DNA of 46,880 bases from Rhodothermaceae bacterium Tc-Br11_B2g6_7 (GTDB taxonomy: Bacteria; Bacteroidota; Rhodothermia; Rhodothermales; Salinibacteraceae), in contig LKNB01000021.1 of NCBI GenBank assembly GCA_001564055.1, forward strand, positions 1 to 46,880, written 5' to 3'. Every line of letters begins with the position of its first letter. Position 1 is the stretch's first letter. The translations under genes were made by a program, and so were the position numbers. The notes under the pieces are model-generated. The model searched no databases, was not told the DNA's origin, and saw only the letters and a program-made list of their open reading frames with translations. Positions 8,240 to 16,663 of this stretch are shown here, one piece after another.

Positions 8240-8965
8240 ATGACCTCTTCGAGTTTCTTTTTGTTGCTGCCCCAGGCAGCAGACGAAGGCACCATCAACA
8301 TGCTCGTGAACTACTACAATCAGGGCGGCGAATTTATGTGGCCCGTGATGGTCTGCTTTCTCGTGGGCCTGGCGATTGCCTTCGAGCGCATCATCACCCT
8401 GAACCGTGCCGACATCAACACGCGTAAGTTCATCCTTGAGGTGAAGAAGGCGCTGGACGAAGGCGGCGTGCAGGCGGCAGAAGATGTCTGCGCTCGCACC
8501 CGTGGCCCTGTGGCGTCCGTCTTTCAAGCCGGGCTGCTCCGCGCCGATGAAGGCATTGATGCGGTAGAGAAAGCCGTCGTCTCGTATGGGTCGGTTGAAA
8601 TGAGCTTTCTGGAGCGCGGCATGGTGTGGCTCTCCCTGTTCATCACGATTGCCCCGATGCTCGGCTTCCTTGGGACGGTGGTTGGAATGGTGCTCGCCTT
8701 CGACGCCATTGAGGCCGCTGGCGACATCTCACCCAGCCTTGTGGCCGGTGGTATTAAGGTCGCCCTGCTGACCACCCTCTTCGGTCTGATTACCGGTGTG
8801 GTGCTTCAGGTCTTCTACAACTACGCCGTGTCGAAAATCGACCGGATTGTGACGGAGATGGAGGAGGCCACCATCGAGCTTATCGACTCCCTCGTCCTGA
8901 TGGAGTCTGGTCAGCCTGTAGTGGAAGAGTCGGCTCCGGCTGGCACGTCAGACGACACCGAGTAA
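8240..8965 (+). CDS. exbB: MotA/TolQ/ExbB proton-channel family protein
   Basis: A 241-residue inner-membrane protein with three membrane segments: about residues 32-50 (MWPVMVCFLVGLAIAFERI), 130-155 (WLSLFITIAPMLGFLGTVVGM) and 175-200. The block APMLGFLGTVVGMVLAF followed by GGIKVALLTTLFGLITGV is the family signature. With ExbD it forms the proton-driven motor that energises TonB-type outer-membrane transport, or acts as a Tol-like envelope motor. It is the first gene of an operon with a small membrane protein and two ExbD proteins. An alternative start at 8300 (MLVNYYNQGGEF) would remove the hydrophobic N-terminal leader. Confidence 0.92.
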   Translation: MTSSSFFLLLPQAADEGTINMLVNYYNQGGEFMWPVMVCFLVGLAIAFERIITLNRADINTRKFILEVKKALDEGGVQAAEDVCARTRGPVASVFQAGLLRADEGIDAVEKAVVSYGSVEMSFLERGMVWLSLFITIAPMLGFLGTVVGMVLAFDAIEAAGDISPSLVAGGIKVALLTTLFGLITGVVLQVFYNYAVSKIDRIVTEMEEATIELIDSLVLMESGQPVVEESAPAGTSDDTE

Positions 8966-8972
8966 ACGCGCT

Positions 8973-8998
8973 CCCGCGTGGCCCTCTGGCTACGCGGG
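8973..8998 (+). other. Intercistronic hairpin after exbB
   Basis: CCCGCGTGGCC (8973-8983) and GGCTACGCGGG (8988-8998) can form an 11-bp stem with one G-U pair and a CTCT loop, starting 8 bases after the exbB stop. There is no T-run, so it is more likely an mRNA-stability or partial-attenuation element than a full terminator. Confidence 0.5.
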
Positions 8999-9076
8999 TG
9001 CCCCCAGGACGTGCGGCCCCGCGCCATACGCCTACTGCCCCGCGCCGTTTTAACCCTCTTGCTCTGCCCCGCTCCT

Positions 9077-9352
9077 ATGACCTTCGCTGAAATTGGAATC
9101 TGGGCCCTGCTGATTATCCTGGGCCTGACCATCGTCACCGTCTTGATCTTTGGCGCCCGCAATGCCACCTACGGTAAAATCAATCCCGTAGCGGGCCTCA
9201 TCGTCATCTCGCCCGTTGTTATCCTCGGCATCCTGGGGGTTACGATGGAGACCTGGACCCAGGCGGGCATCGTTACGATGCTCGTGATGCTCGGGCTGGC
9301 CCTGTTGGCCATGTTCGTGACTGGCATGCGTGGCTTCTTTGGCATGCGGTAA
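9077..9352 (+). CDS. Small membrane protein of the exb cluster
   Basis: A 91-residue protein starting MTFAEIGIWALLI. The ATG at 9077 is preferred over an upstream in-frame start because it leads straight into a membrane segment. Three hydrophobic helices are visible (about residues 5-27, 37-57 and 65-85), with very short loops and a charged patch GARNATYGK after the first. I do not recognise a named family. Its place between exbB and the two exbD genes, with spacing of 111 and 51 bases, points to an accessory subunit of the ExbB/ExbD motor; this is inference from context. Confidence 0.75.
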   Translation: MTFAEIGIWALLIILGLTIVTVLIFGARNATYGKINPVAGLIVISPVVILGILGVTMETWTQAGIVTMLVMLGLALLAMFVTGMRGFFGMR

Positions 9353-9403
9353 CGCCGGCCGTCACTCTTCCTCCTTCCGTTCCTTTTTTGTTCCCCCGTA
9401 CCC

Positions 9404-9982
9404 ATGGCTGGATTGCTGGATAAAAAACGTGACCGTGAAGAGATACAGGTGCCGCTGGCAGGTATGGCGGACATCGCGTTTCTCTTGCTCATCTTCTTCC
9501 TTGTCGTTACCACCATCGACATGGACACGGGCATTGGGATGACCCTGCCGCCCAAGCTCGATGAGGACCAGGAGCCGCCGCCCGTCCGCGAGCGAAACGT
9601 GCTTAATCTGCTGCTGAATGCGCAGGGCCAACTCCTCATGAACGACGAACTGGCCAACGTCAACCAGGTCCGCGAGCAGGTGGTGCGCCATGTGACCAAC
9701 TTTGGCGAAGACCCGAACCTCTCCGAGCGGCCCGGCGTCGCGGTGATATCCATCAAAACCGAACGTAACACGCGATATGAACGCTATATCGATGTGCTGG
9801 ATGAGGTATGGATGGCCTACTTTGCCATATGGGACGATGCGGCGCGCAGTGGCGAGTACACGGGCGGACGAACGTTTCGGGACTACGACCACTACCGAAA
9901 TCAGCTGGGCGAAGACGAGGATAATGAAATCCGCGAGGCCTTCCCGGCGCAGATCTCTGTAGCCGAGCCGGACCGCGGCTAA
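9404..9982 (+). CDS. exbD: ExbD/TolR-family biopolymer transport protein (first copy)
   Basis: A 192-residue protein with a short basic cytoplasmic start (GLLDKKRDREE), one membrane segment with the conserved proton-carrying Asp (MADIAFLLLIFFLVVTTI, about residues 21-38), then a periplasmic domain rich in acidic residues. The periplasmic part is longer than in the second copy and contains an extra segment about residues 115-165 before the final strand. It partners ExbB, encoded upstream, and probably forms a heterodimer with the second ExbD, as is common in Bacteroidota clusters with paired exbD genes (family knowledge). Confidence 0.9.
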   Translation: MAGLLDKKRDREEIQVPLAGMADIAFLLLIFFLVVTTIDMDTGIGMTLPPKLDEDQEPPPVRERNVLNLLLNAQGQLLMNDELANVNQVREQVVRHVTNFGEDPNLSERPGVAVISIKTERNTRYERYIDVLDEVWMAYFAIWDDAARSGEYTGGRTFRDYDHYRNQLGEDEDNEIREAFPAQISVAEPDRG

Positions 9983-10032
9983 CAGCTGCTGGCTTCGCAC
10001 CTCTATCATGACGTTTACCTGAGCACGTATTC

Positions 10033-10491
10033 ATGAATCAGAAATTTCAGAAGAAGCGGACCTCCGGAGAAGACAAGGGAATTCCGGTCGCCTCCATGCC
10101 GGATATCATTTTCATGCTGTTGATCTTCTTCATGGTAACGACGGTGCTGCGCGAAACCGAAGTGCAGGTGCGCACGCAGTTGCCACAGGCTGAGGCGCTC
10201 ACCAAGATTGAACAGCGCCGCTTCGTCAGCAACGTCTGGATCGGGCCGCTGCGCCTGCCCGGCAACCAGCTGGGCGAGACGCGCGTGCAGATCGACGATG
10301 CGCTGATGGAAGAGGAGGAGTTTCCGACGATCCGCAACATCATGTACCGCAAGCTTCAGGAAGAGCCGCGGCTGATTGTGTCGCTCCGGGTCGACGTCAC
10401 AGCCGAGATGGGCATCCTGGTAGACGTGCAAGAAGAGCTGCGGGAGGCCAACACGCTGCGGATTAACTACTCTTCTCGGCAGCAACAATAA
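10033..10491 (+). CDS. exbD: ExbD/TolR-family biopolymer transport protein (second copy)
   Basis: A 152-residue protein with a basic N terminus (NQKFQKKRTSGEDKG), one membrane helix carrying the conserved Asp (MPDIIFMLLIFFMVTTVL, about residues 22-39), and a periplasmic domain ending in LRINYSSRQQQ. It begins 50 bases after the first exbD and is followed by an intrinsic terminator, so it closes the operon. The periplasmic domain is compact and typical in length. Confidence 0.9.
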   Translation: MNQKFQKKRTSGEDKGIPVASMPDIIFMLLIFFMVTTVLRETEVQVRTQLPQAEALTKIEQRRFVSNVWIGPLRLPGNQLGETRVQIDDALMEEEEFPTIRNIMYRKLQEEPRLIVSLRVDVTAEMGILVDVQEELREANTLRINYSSRQQQ

Positions 10492-10588
10492 CACTTCAGT
10501 AAGGCCTGAGTAAGATCTGTGGTGGCACGGAGGCGTTCACGACCCGCGAGGCGAGAGCCTCCACAAGTGAATCTTGCTTGATTTCAAG

Positions 10589-10616
10589 AAGTCCTGCCCC
10601 GGCAGGACTTTTTTTT
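10589..10616 (+). terminator. Intrinsic terminator of the exb operon
   Basis: AAGTCCTGCC (10589-10598) pairs perfectly with GGCAGGACTT (10601-10610) and runs into a T-tract of eight (10609-10616). It lies about 100 bases after the second exbD and before the isocitrate dehydrogenase start at 10712. This also shows that an in-frame upstream start at 10574 for the next gene is false. Confidence 0.9.
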
Positions 10617-10711
10617 GTTCGGTGGCATGTATTTTCTCCTGGATCACGGGGCCATCGGCGGCTCCGCTTAGATCGCTTCGACTTCTTTTTGCTTTTGACT
10701 ACGGCCGCATC

Positions 10712-11734
10712 ATGACGCATCGCGTAACGCTACTTCCCGGAGACGGCATTGGACCTGAAGTGATAGAGGCTACGCTTCTGGTGCTGGAAGCCACAGGTAT
10801 TTCGTTTGACTGGCAGCGGCACGACAGGGTAGGCACAGCGGGGTTGGAGGCTTATGGCGACCCGTTGCCCGACGTTGTCCTCGACTCCATCCGAGACACC
10901 GGCGTTGCGCTAAAGGGACCCATTACGACGCCCGTAGGCAAGGGCTTCCGGAGCGTGAACGTCGAGCTCCGGCAGCGCCTCGACCTGTTTGCTAACGTCC
11001 GCCCCTGCCGTACGCTGCCCGGCATTGATACGCCCTTCAAGGACGTGAACCTCATCATCTTCCGTGAGAACACAGAGGGGATGTATTCCGGCATCGAAAA
11101 CTTTGATGAGCGGCTACAGATTGCAGACTCCATCGCCCGCATTACGCGAACGGGATCAGAGCGTATCATTCGTTTCTGCTTTGAATACGCGCAAAAGCAC
11201 GGCCATAAGCAGGTGACGCTGGCACACAAGGCGAATATTCTGAAACGCAGTTCCGGGCTGTTCCTGCAAGTGGGACGGGAGATCGCCCCCGAGTTTGAAG
11301 ACCTGGAGTTCAACGACCGCATCATCGATAACATGTGCATGCAGCTCGTGATGAGGCCACAGGACTACGACTGCATTGTAACCACCAACCTGTTCGGGGA
11401 CATCCTGAGCGATCTGTGCGCCGGCCTTGTTGGCGGTCTTGGTGTCGTGGCGGGAGCCAACATTGGTCACGAAAACGCCGTGTTCGAAGCCGTGCACGGG
11501 AGCGCTCCGGACATCGCCGGGCAGCAACTGGCCAACCCCACAGCGCTGATTCGCACTGCTTCCATGATGCTGGACCACCTTGGGGAAGGGGAGGCCGCTG
11601 CGGCCGTTGAGACGGCCGTGGTAGAAGCCTACGCCGAGCGAGACACCCTCACGCCCGACGTTGGGGGGACCGCCAACACGATGGAGTATGCCGAGGCCTT
11701 GGCGACCCGCGTCAGTGACCATCTCAGCGCCTGA
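10712..11734 (+). CDS. NAD(P)-dependent isocitrate dehydrogenase family protein
   Basis: A 340-residue member of the isocitrate/isopropylmalate dehydrogenase fold, catalysing oxidative decarboxylation of isocitrate in the TCA cycle. The start at ATG 10712 gives the family N terminus THRVTLLPGDGIGPEV. The substrate loop reads SVNVELRQRLDLFANVRPCR, with the Ser and Asn expected for isocitrate rather than isopropylmalate. Other landmarks are FRENTEGMYSG, KANILKRSSGLF, TTNLFGDILSDL and FEAVHGSAPDIAGQ. The short length and HGSAPDIAGQ segment fit the homodimeric NAD-preferring or homoisocitrate-like branch. Cofactor preference was not determined. It appears to be monocistronic, between two hairpins. 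Confidence 0.88.
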   Translation: MTHRVTLLPGDGIGPEVIEATLLVLEATGISFDWQRHDRVGTAGLEAYGDPLPDVVLDSIRDTGVALKGPITTPVGKGFRSVNVELRQRLDLFANVRPCRTLPGIDTPFKDVNLIIFRENTEGMYSGIENFDERLQIADSIARITRTGSERIIRFCFEYAQKHGHKQVTLAHKANILKRSSGLFLQVGREIAPEFEDLEFNDRIIDNMCMQLVMRPQDYDCIVTTNLFGDILSDLCAGLVGGLGVVAGANIGHENAVFEAVHGSAPDIAGQQLANPTALIRTASMMLDHLGEGEAAAAVETAVVEAYAERDTLTPDVGGTANTMEYAEALATRVSDHLSA

Positions 11735-11750
11735 TCCGACCGACCGCAGC

Positions 11751-11787
11751 AGGACCTTCGGCAGAAGCAGTGTGTCTGCCCGGTCCT
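11751..11787 (+). terminator. Candidate terminator after isocitrate dehydrogenase
   Basis: AGGACC (11751-11756) pairs with GGTCCT (11782-11787), and GGCAGA (11760-11765) with TCTGCC (11775-11780), giving a 12-bp interrupted stem. Only a weak T-tract (GTTTT at 11792-11796) follows, so termination may be partial. Confidence 0.5.
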
Positions 11788-11819
11788 TCGCTGTTTTCCG
11801 TTTAGCCTGCCTACGTCTC

Positions 11820-12245
11820 ATGATTCAGCGTATTCAAACCGTGTACCTGGCGCTGGGCGCACTCGCGCTTATTGCGCTGGCCGTCCTGCCCGCGATCTGG
11901 CAAAGCATGGCTGCTGATGCCTATGCCTGGTTTGCTCCCGGAACGGCCGGTGCGGCAGCTGCAGCAGCGGCCGTCGCCATCTGGAGCATCTTTCTATACG
12001 AAGACCGCCCACGACAGCGCCGCATGGTGCTGGGCGCGCAGCTCCTCGCGGTTATCACCCTGCTCATCGTCTACGGAGGCTTCTTCATGGTAGGAGCGCT
12101 GGACGTGCGGCCGGCGGACGAGATGGAATGGGGCCGGCTCACGGCGATGGTCTTACCGGTGCTGGCTTACATCTTCTTCTTTCTGGCCCGGCGCGGCATC
12201 GAAAAAGACATTGAGCTGGTGCGTTCTATGGACCGGCTTCGGTAA
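11820..12245 (+). CDS. DUF4293-family membrane protein
   Basis: A 141-residue protein beginning MIQRIQTVYLALGALAL, the characteristic opening of the Bacteroidota family DUF4293. The ATG at 11820 was chosen because it yields that opening. Four hydrophobic helices are visible (about residues 8-26, 40-60, 73-96 and 108-127), ending in a basic cytoplasmic tail RRGIEKDIELVRSMDRLR. Function is unknown for the family. It ends 3 bases before the next gene and is probably co-transcribed with it. Confidence 0.8.
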   Translation: MIQRIQTVYLALGALALIALAVLPAIWQSMAADAYAWFAPGTAGAAAAAAAVAIWSIFLYEDRPRQRRMVLGAQLLAVITLLIVYGGFFMVGALDVRPADEMEWGRLTAMVLPVLAYIFFFLARRGIEKDIELVRSMDRLR

Positions 12246-12248
12246 CGC

Positions 12249-13160
12249 ATGGCTGATGCTCCTGCCTCGTCGACACCTGAGCGTCCGGTGCTGCTGGTGC
12301 CGGCGCTGGTGATCGGGGTGGCGAGCTTCGCCTTCAGCGCCATCCTGGTGCGGTGGGCCGGGGAAGCGCCCGCCCTTACCATCGCGGTGTGGCGTACTGG
12401 GCTGGCGGCGTTGTTTCTGCTGCCGGTAGCGCTGCCCGTCGCAGGCGCTGAGATACGCCAACTGACCCAGCGGGAGTGGGGCTTGATTGGGGCCGCGGGA
12501 GTGGTGCTGGGTCTTCACTTCGTCGCCTTCATCGAGTCGCTGTTTTACACCACCGTAGCCAGTGCCACGGTACTCGTAACCACCAGCCCGATCATTCTGG
12601 CAGTGCTGGGCTACATGCTCCTGGGCGAGCGGCTGGCCCGCCGCCGGCAGCTGGCCGTGGGCGTCGGCGTGGTGGGCGCGCTGCTACTGGGCTGGGGCGA
12701 CCTGGGTGGCGAGGCCACGCGTCCGCTCATCGGAAATGCGCTGGCTTTAGGCGCGGCGGTACTGGTTAGCATCTACCTGCTGATTGGGCGCGTGGTGCGG
12801 CGGGAGCGGTCATGGCTGGCCTATCTGTTGCCGCTGTACACCGTGGTGGCGCTCACGACGCTCACGGTAGCGGCGCTGCGGGGCGCTCCGCTCTTTGGCT
12901 TCAGTCCGACCTTCTACGGCTTGTGTGCGCTGATGGCGTTGGGGCCGTCGCTGCTGGGGCATGGCTCCTTCAACTACGCGCTGCGCTATCTGCCGGCGGC
13001 CGTCGTGGGGCTACTCGCGCTGGTAGAGCCGGTGGGGGCCTCCATCCTCGCCTATGCGTTCTTCGCAGAGCAACCCGGCCTCCTGGCCCTCCTTGGAATG
13101 GCGCTGGTCCTTGGAAGCGTCGCTGTAGCGCTCTGGCCGGCGCGGCGGAGGCCTCGCTAA
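12249..13160 (+). CDS. EamA/DMT-superfamily transporter
   Basis: A 303-residue integral membrane protein with ten hydrophobic helices arranged as two EamA repeats (about residues 18-145 and 160-297). Repeat features include AILVRWAGEAPALTIAVWRTGLAALFL in the first half and ALMALGPSLLGHGSFNYALRYLPA plus LVEPVGASILAYAFFAEQP in the second. It is likely an inner-membrane drug/metabolite exporter; the substrate cannot be read from sequence. It converges with the glycosyltransferase, with 29 bases between stops and no obvious shared terminator. Confidence 0.85.
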   Translation: MADAPASSTPERPVLLVPALVIGVASFAFSAILVRWAGEAPALTIAVWRTGLAALFLLPVALPVAGAEIRQLTQREWGLIGAAGVVLGLHFVAFIESLFYTTVASATVLVTTSPIILAVLGYMLLGERLARRRQLAVGVGVVGALLLGWGDLGGEATRPLIGNALALGAAVLVSIYLLIGRVVRRERSWLAYLLPLYTVVALTTLTVAALRGAPLFGFSPTFYGLCALMALGPSLLGHGSFNYALRYLPAAVVGLLALVEPVGASILAYAFFAEQPGLLALLGMALVLGSVAVALWPARRRPR

Positions 13161-13189
13161 CCCCGTAGCCCTGATCGCTCAGGAGTTGC

Positions 13190-14239
13190 TCACGCTGGAG
13201 GGCGAAAGCGTGGCGTGAACGCCGTGCGCGGAAGCTCCTGGAAACGCCGCCGGCCGCGCGCGTAATAGTCCCAGACGACGCTGCGCCCATACGAAGGTGC
13301 GACCACCGCGTCTGCCCCTGCTGGGCGATCCGCAGCAAAGGCGCTCTTCATCCGGTGCGCATCAGCATAGGCCCGGATGATAGCCCGAGCCTCGGCCGGT
13401 TTGCCCAGCGCCAGTGCCCGCGCCACCGCGGCGGTGTCGTGCAGCACACGCTCGGGGAATACGCGTCGCCACTGGCTGGGCGGGAGATGCTTGTACAGCA
13501 GCAGCAGGCTGTTGCGGAAGTTGTAATACACCTTCTCCGGTGACCCCTGCGGCAGCGAGGCCCCGCCGATGTGGTAGACCTCACTCGCTGGCGCTATCCG
13601 CACGCGGTAGCCGGCCCGGTGCAAGCGCCAGCACAGGTCAATCTCTTCCATGTGCAGCCGAAATCGTTCATCCAGCAGCCCGACGCTGTCAAGGGCGGAG
13701 CGCCGCAGCAGCAGGGCAGCGCCCGTAGCCCAGAAGATATCGGCGGGGGCATCGTACTGGCCGGTATCGCACTCCATCGTGAAGAAGAGGCGGCCGCGGG
13801 TGAAGGGGTAGCCGAGGCGGTCCAGATGCCCACCTGCCGCTCCGGCGTATTCGAACCGCTGCCGGTCGTCGATCTGCAAGAGCTTAGGCTGCACCGCGCC
13901 GATGGTGGGGTCCGCCGTCATCTCATGGACGAGCGGCCAGAGCCAGTCGGGTGGCACCTCGATGTCGTTGTTGAGCAGCAGCACAAGCTCGCCGGTGGCA
14001 TGGGGGACGGCGGCGTTGTTGCCCCTGCAAAAGGCCCAGTTCTCAGGATGGCGCACAACCTTTACATCGGGGTAGGTGTGCTGCAGCCAGTCGGCAGTGC
14101 CGTCGGTAGAGGCATTATCTGCTACGATCACCTCAAGGCTGGGGTAGGCCGTGGCCAGCACGCTGGGCAGGCAGCGCTTAAGCAGGTGCAGGCCGTTCCA
14201 GGTCACGATGATGATGGAAACGCGGGGCGCGTCGGGCAT
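13190..14239 (-). CDS. Family 2 glycosyltransferase
   Basis: A 349-residue GT-A-fold enzyme when started at ATG 14239 (MPDAPRVSIIIVTWNG); an upstream in-frame GTG at 14323 adds only a low-complexity extension. Landmarks are SIIIVTWNGLHLLKRCL, ADNASTDGTADWL (nucleotide-binding), LLLNNDIEVPPDWL (the metal-binding DxD-like NND), ATGAALLLRRSAL, and DERFRLHMEEIDLCWRL, the acceptor and base motif. It resembles rhamnosyl-type transferases of cell-surface polysaccharide synthesis. No membrane segment is evident. Its upstream DNA carries a structured leader and an intrinsic terminator on the same strand (14374-14463). Confidence 0.9.
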   Translation of the reverse strand: MPDAPRVSIIIVTWNGLHLLKRCLPSVLATAYPSLEVIVADNASTDGTADWLQHTYPDVKVVRHPENWAFCRGNNAAVPHATGELVLLLNNDIEVPPDWLWPLVHEMTADPTIGAVQPKLLQIDDRQRFEYAGAAGGHLDRLGYPFTRGRLFFTMECDTGQYDAPADIFWATGAALLLRRSALDSVGLLDERFRLHMEEIDLCWRLHRAGYRVRIAPASEVYHIGGASLPQGSPEKVYYNFRNSLLLLYKHLPPSQWRRVFPERVLHDTAAVARALALGKPAEARAIIRAYADAHRMKSAFAADRPAGADAVVAPSYGRSVVWDYYARGRRRFQELPRTAFTPRFRPPA

Positions 14240-14373
14240 AGGGCAGGCAGCAGTGAGCAACAAACGGCCGTATCCTACGGGTGGACGACGGGCCGGTTTG
14301 GGCGAACAGCTCCGCGTAGGCACTGCTCCGTTATCCAGCCCTTAAAATCAGCTCCAACGTATATCTATCACAT

Positions 14374-14463
14374 AAAAAAGCCGGTGAAGCCTGAAGGCTT
14401 CACCGGCACCCCACCATCAATGGAAGAACCAGACGCGAATCAATACGCCGGTTCTTGTTGATG
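14374..14463 (-). ncRNA. Structured RNA with intrinsic terminator (leader or sRNA candidate)
   Basis: Read on the minus strand, the first element is a long hairpin: CATCAA and AAGAACC (14463-14450, one base between them) pair with GGTTCTT and TTGATG (14430-14415), and an inner GCG/CGC extends the stem. It is followed by a perfect 12-bp terminator stem, GCCGGTGAAGCC/GGCTTCACCGGC on 14380-14407 with a 4-base loop, and six U (14374-14379). No minus-strand gene lies upstream; recQ is on plus. The unit ends 134 bases before the glycosyltransferase start. It could therefore be an attenuating leader of that gene or a free small RNA. It matches no RNA family I can name, and no clear promoter was found. 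Confidence 0.6.
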
Positions 14464-14670
14464 TGCGCTTCTATAGACACACGATACCGAGCGATATAAC
14501 GTCCAAATCGTGAAGGTTTAATGACGTGGTCAAGGGGTTATTGTGAACAGTATCGCCCGGCTCCGTTCAGCCAGGGCCGGCGGCGGCGCGGCATCTCGGC
14601 ACATGGGCTTCCGCCCCGGGTACGACACCGCAGCTATTCGTGCGTTGACCTGTTTTCCCTCTTCACCGGC

Positions 14671-16632
14671 ATGCCGTCTACCCTTTCAGAAGCCCGTGCG
14701 GTGTTGCAGCAGCACTGGGGCTACGACGATTTCCGCCCAGGGCAGCGGGAGGTGGTGGAGGCCGTGCTTGCCGAAGGCGATACCCTTGCCATTCTGCCCA
14801 CCGGTGGCGGGAAGTCGATCTGCTACCAGGTCCCCTCGGTGCTCCACGATGGCCTCACGCTGGTGATTTCACCGCTGATTGCGCTGATGCACGACCAGGT
14901 GGCGCATCTGAAGGCGCACCGGGTACCCGCGGCGTTTATCAACAGCAGCCTCTCGCGGCGGGAGGTGGAGCAGCGCTGGACGAACGCAGAGCATGGCCAG
15001 TACCAGTTGCTCTATGTGGCACCGGAGCGGCTGGAGTCGGACCTGTTCTTGGCACGCGCCGAGCGGCTCCGCATCCGGCTGTTGGCTATTGACGAGGCGC
15101 ACTGCATCAGTGAGTGGGGGCATCAGTTTCGGCCGGCGTATCGGCGCATTGCGGAGGCGCGCACGCACATGGGCGACCCGCCCACGCTGGCTGTTACCGC
15201 CACGGCCACGCCCGAGGTGCGACGCGATATTGTGGAGCAGCTGGAGCTCCGCGATCCCCGCGTGATCGTGCGGGGCTTCGACCGGCCGAACATTGTGTGG
15301 TCCGTTTTTCAGGAAGCCAACAAACAGCAAAAAGTTCAGGACATTGTGGAGGGCGTGCCGGGCAGTGGAATCCTGTACGCGGCTACGCGCCGGGGCGTGG
15401 ACGAGTGGGCGCGCTGGCTAAATGCGCACGACGTGTCGGCGGTGGGGTACCATGCCGGCCTCCGCAAAGAGGACCGGCAGGAGGCGCAGGAGGCGTGGAT
15501 CAAGGGCGACCATCGCGTGGTGGTGGCCACGAACGCCTTTGGGATGGGCATCGACAAGCCCGACGTCCGATTTGTGGTGCATGTGGCAATGCCGGCTTCC
15601 CTGGAGGCGTACTATCAGGAGGCAGGCCGCGCCGGCCGGGATGGGGCGCGGGCCTACGCCGTGCTGCTCTACCATCCGTCGGATGAGGCGACGCAGGAGG
15701 CGCTCATCGAAAACAGCCATCCGTCCGCCACCGAGGTGCGGCAGGTGTACGACGCCGTGTGCAACCTCGGGCAGGTGCCGGTGGCGTCTCTGCCCGACGA
15801 CCCGGTGGTGGTTAACCTGGAGCGGGTGGCGCACCTGACGGGGTTTGCGCGCGGCAAGATTCGTGCAGCGATGGCGTTGCTGGAGCAGCAAGAAGCCTGG
15901 ACCCAAGTGCCGACGCGCCCCCATCACGGGTTCGTCCGTTTCCGCAAAACGGTGGCCCAGCTACGGGCGTACAGCCGCTCGCTCGACAACCACGCACTGG
16001 GTGCCTTTGTGCAGGAGGTGCTCCGCGCGGTGCATGCGGAAGCCTACCAGACGTGGTGGCCGCTGGACGTGGGCTGGCTGGCGCGTCGCACAGACGTCTC
16101 GAAGCAGCGGGTGCAGCGTGGACTCGCATTTTTGGAGGACCGGGGGCTGCTGGACTGGCATCCGCCGGACGGGGCACTGCGGCTGGAGCTATGCTTTCCG
16201 CGGGCGCAGAAGCTGCCCGTTGATGCGTCCGCCGTCGCGCGCGATCAGACGCGGGCCGTTCAGCGGCTGCGCGACATGCGGCGCTACGCGCGCTCGATCG
16301 GGTGCCGGCGGCAGTTCCTGCTGGGCTACTTCGGCGAAGGCCACCCCGACCGCTGCGGTGCGTGCGATAGCTGCCTCGGCCGCCACACGCCTGCGCCCAT
16401 CACGCCAGACGATGCCCCTGCGCTGCGTGCCCTGCTCCAGGCTATTGCCGACGACGTACCGCGCACTGAATGGCTGCCGGCGCAGCCTGCGCATCGCACC
16501 GACGCCCTGCTGCGGTACCTCGTGCAGGAAGGGCACGTCCGGGTGGTAGATCCCGTAGCGGAGGACTTCGCCCTGACCGACACGGCGGCGGCCCACCTGC
16601 CAGCGCCTACCTCTGACGCACAAGGTCCATAG
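14671..16632 (+). CDS. recQ: ATP-dependent DNA helicase RecQ
   Basis: A 653-residue helicase from ATG 14671; a longer in-frame start at 14521 adds an implausible arginine-rich extension. Motifs are FRPGQREVV, Walker A LPTGGGKS (about residue 42), Walker B with IDEAHCISEWGHQFRPAYR, motif III AVTATATPEVR, and motif VI QEAGRAGRDG. The RQC zinc site is complete: one Cys in GCRRQFLLGYFGE and three in DRCGACDSC. The C-terminal tail of about 90 residues does not show a recognisable HRDC domain, so it is shorter than E. coli RecQ in that region. It unwinds DNA in recombination and repair. It is transcribed alone and converges with the lipoprotein at 16664. Confidence 0.95.
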   Translation: MPSTLSEARAVLQQHWGYDDFRPGQREVVEAVLAEGDTLAILPTGGGKSICYQVPSVLHDGLTLVISPLIALMHDQVAHLKAHRVPAAFINSSLSRREVEQRWTNAEHGQYQLLYVAPERLESDLFLARAERLRIRLLAIDEAHCISEWGHQFRPAYRRIAEARTHMGDPPTLAVTATATPEVRRDIVEQLELRDPRVIVRGFDRPNIVWSVFQEANKQQKVQDIVEGVPGSGILYAATRRGVDEWARWLNAHDVSAVGYHAGLRKEDRQEAQEAWIKGDHRVVVATNAFGMGIDKPDVRFVVHVAMPASLEAYYQEAGRAGRDGARAYAVLLYHPSDEATQEALIENSHPSATEVRQVYDAVCNLGQVPVASLPDDPVVVNLERVAHLTGFARGKIRAAMALLEQQEAWTQVPTRPHHGFVRFRKTVAQLRAYSRSLDNHALGAFVQEVLRAVHAEAYQTWWPLDVGWLARRTDVSKQRVQRGLAFLEDRGLLDWHPPDGALRLELCFPRAQKLPVDASAVARDQTRAVQRLRDMRRYARSIGCRRQFLLGYFGEGHPDRCGACDSCLGRHTPAPITPDDAPALRALLQAIADDVPRTEWLPAQPAHRTDALLRYLVQEGHVRVVDPVAEDFALTDTAAAHLPAPTSDAQGP

Positions 16633-16663
16633 GGTTCACCGGGCAGGCTCCCATGCGTGAGCG

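Noticed and set aside
14521..14670. N-terminal extension of RecQ from 14521
   Set aside because: The 50 extra residues are arginine- and serine-rich without similarity to RecQ; ATG 14671 gives the normal family start.
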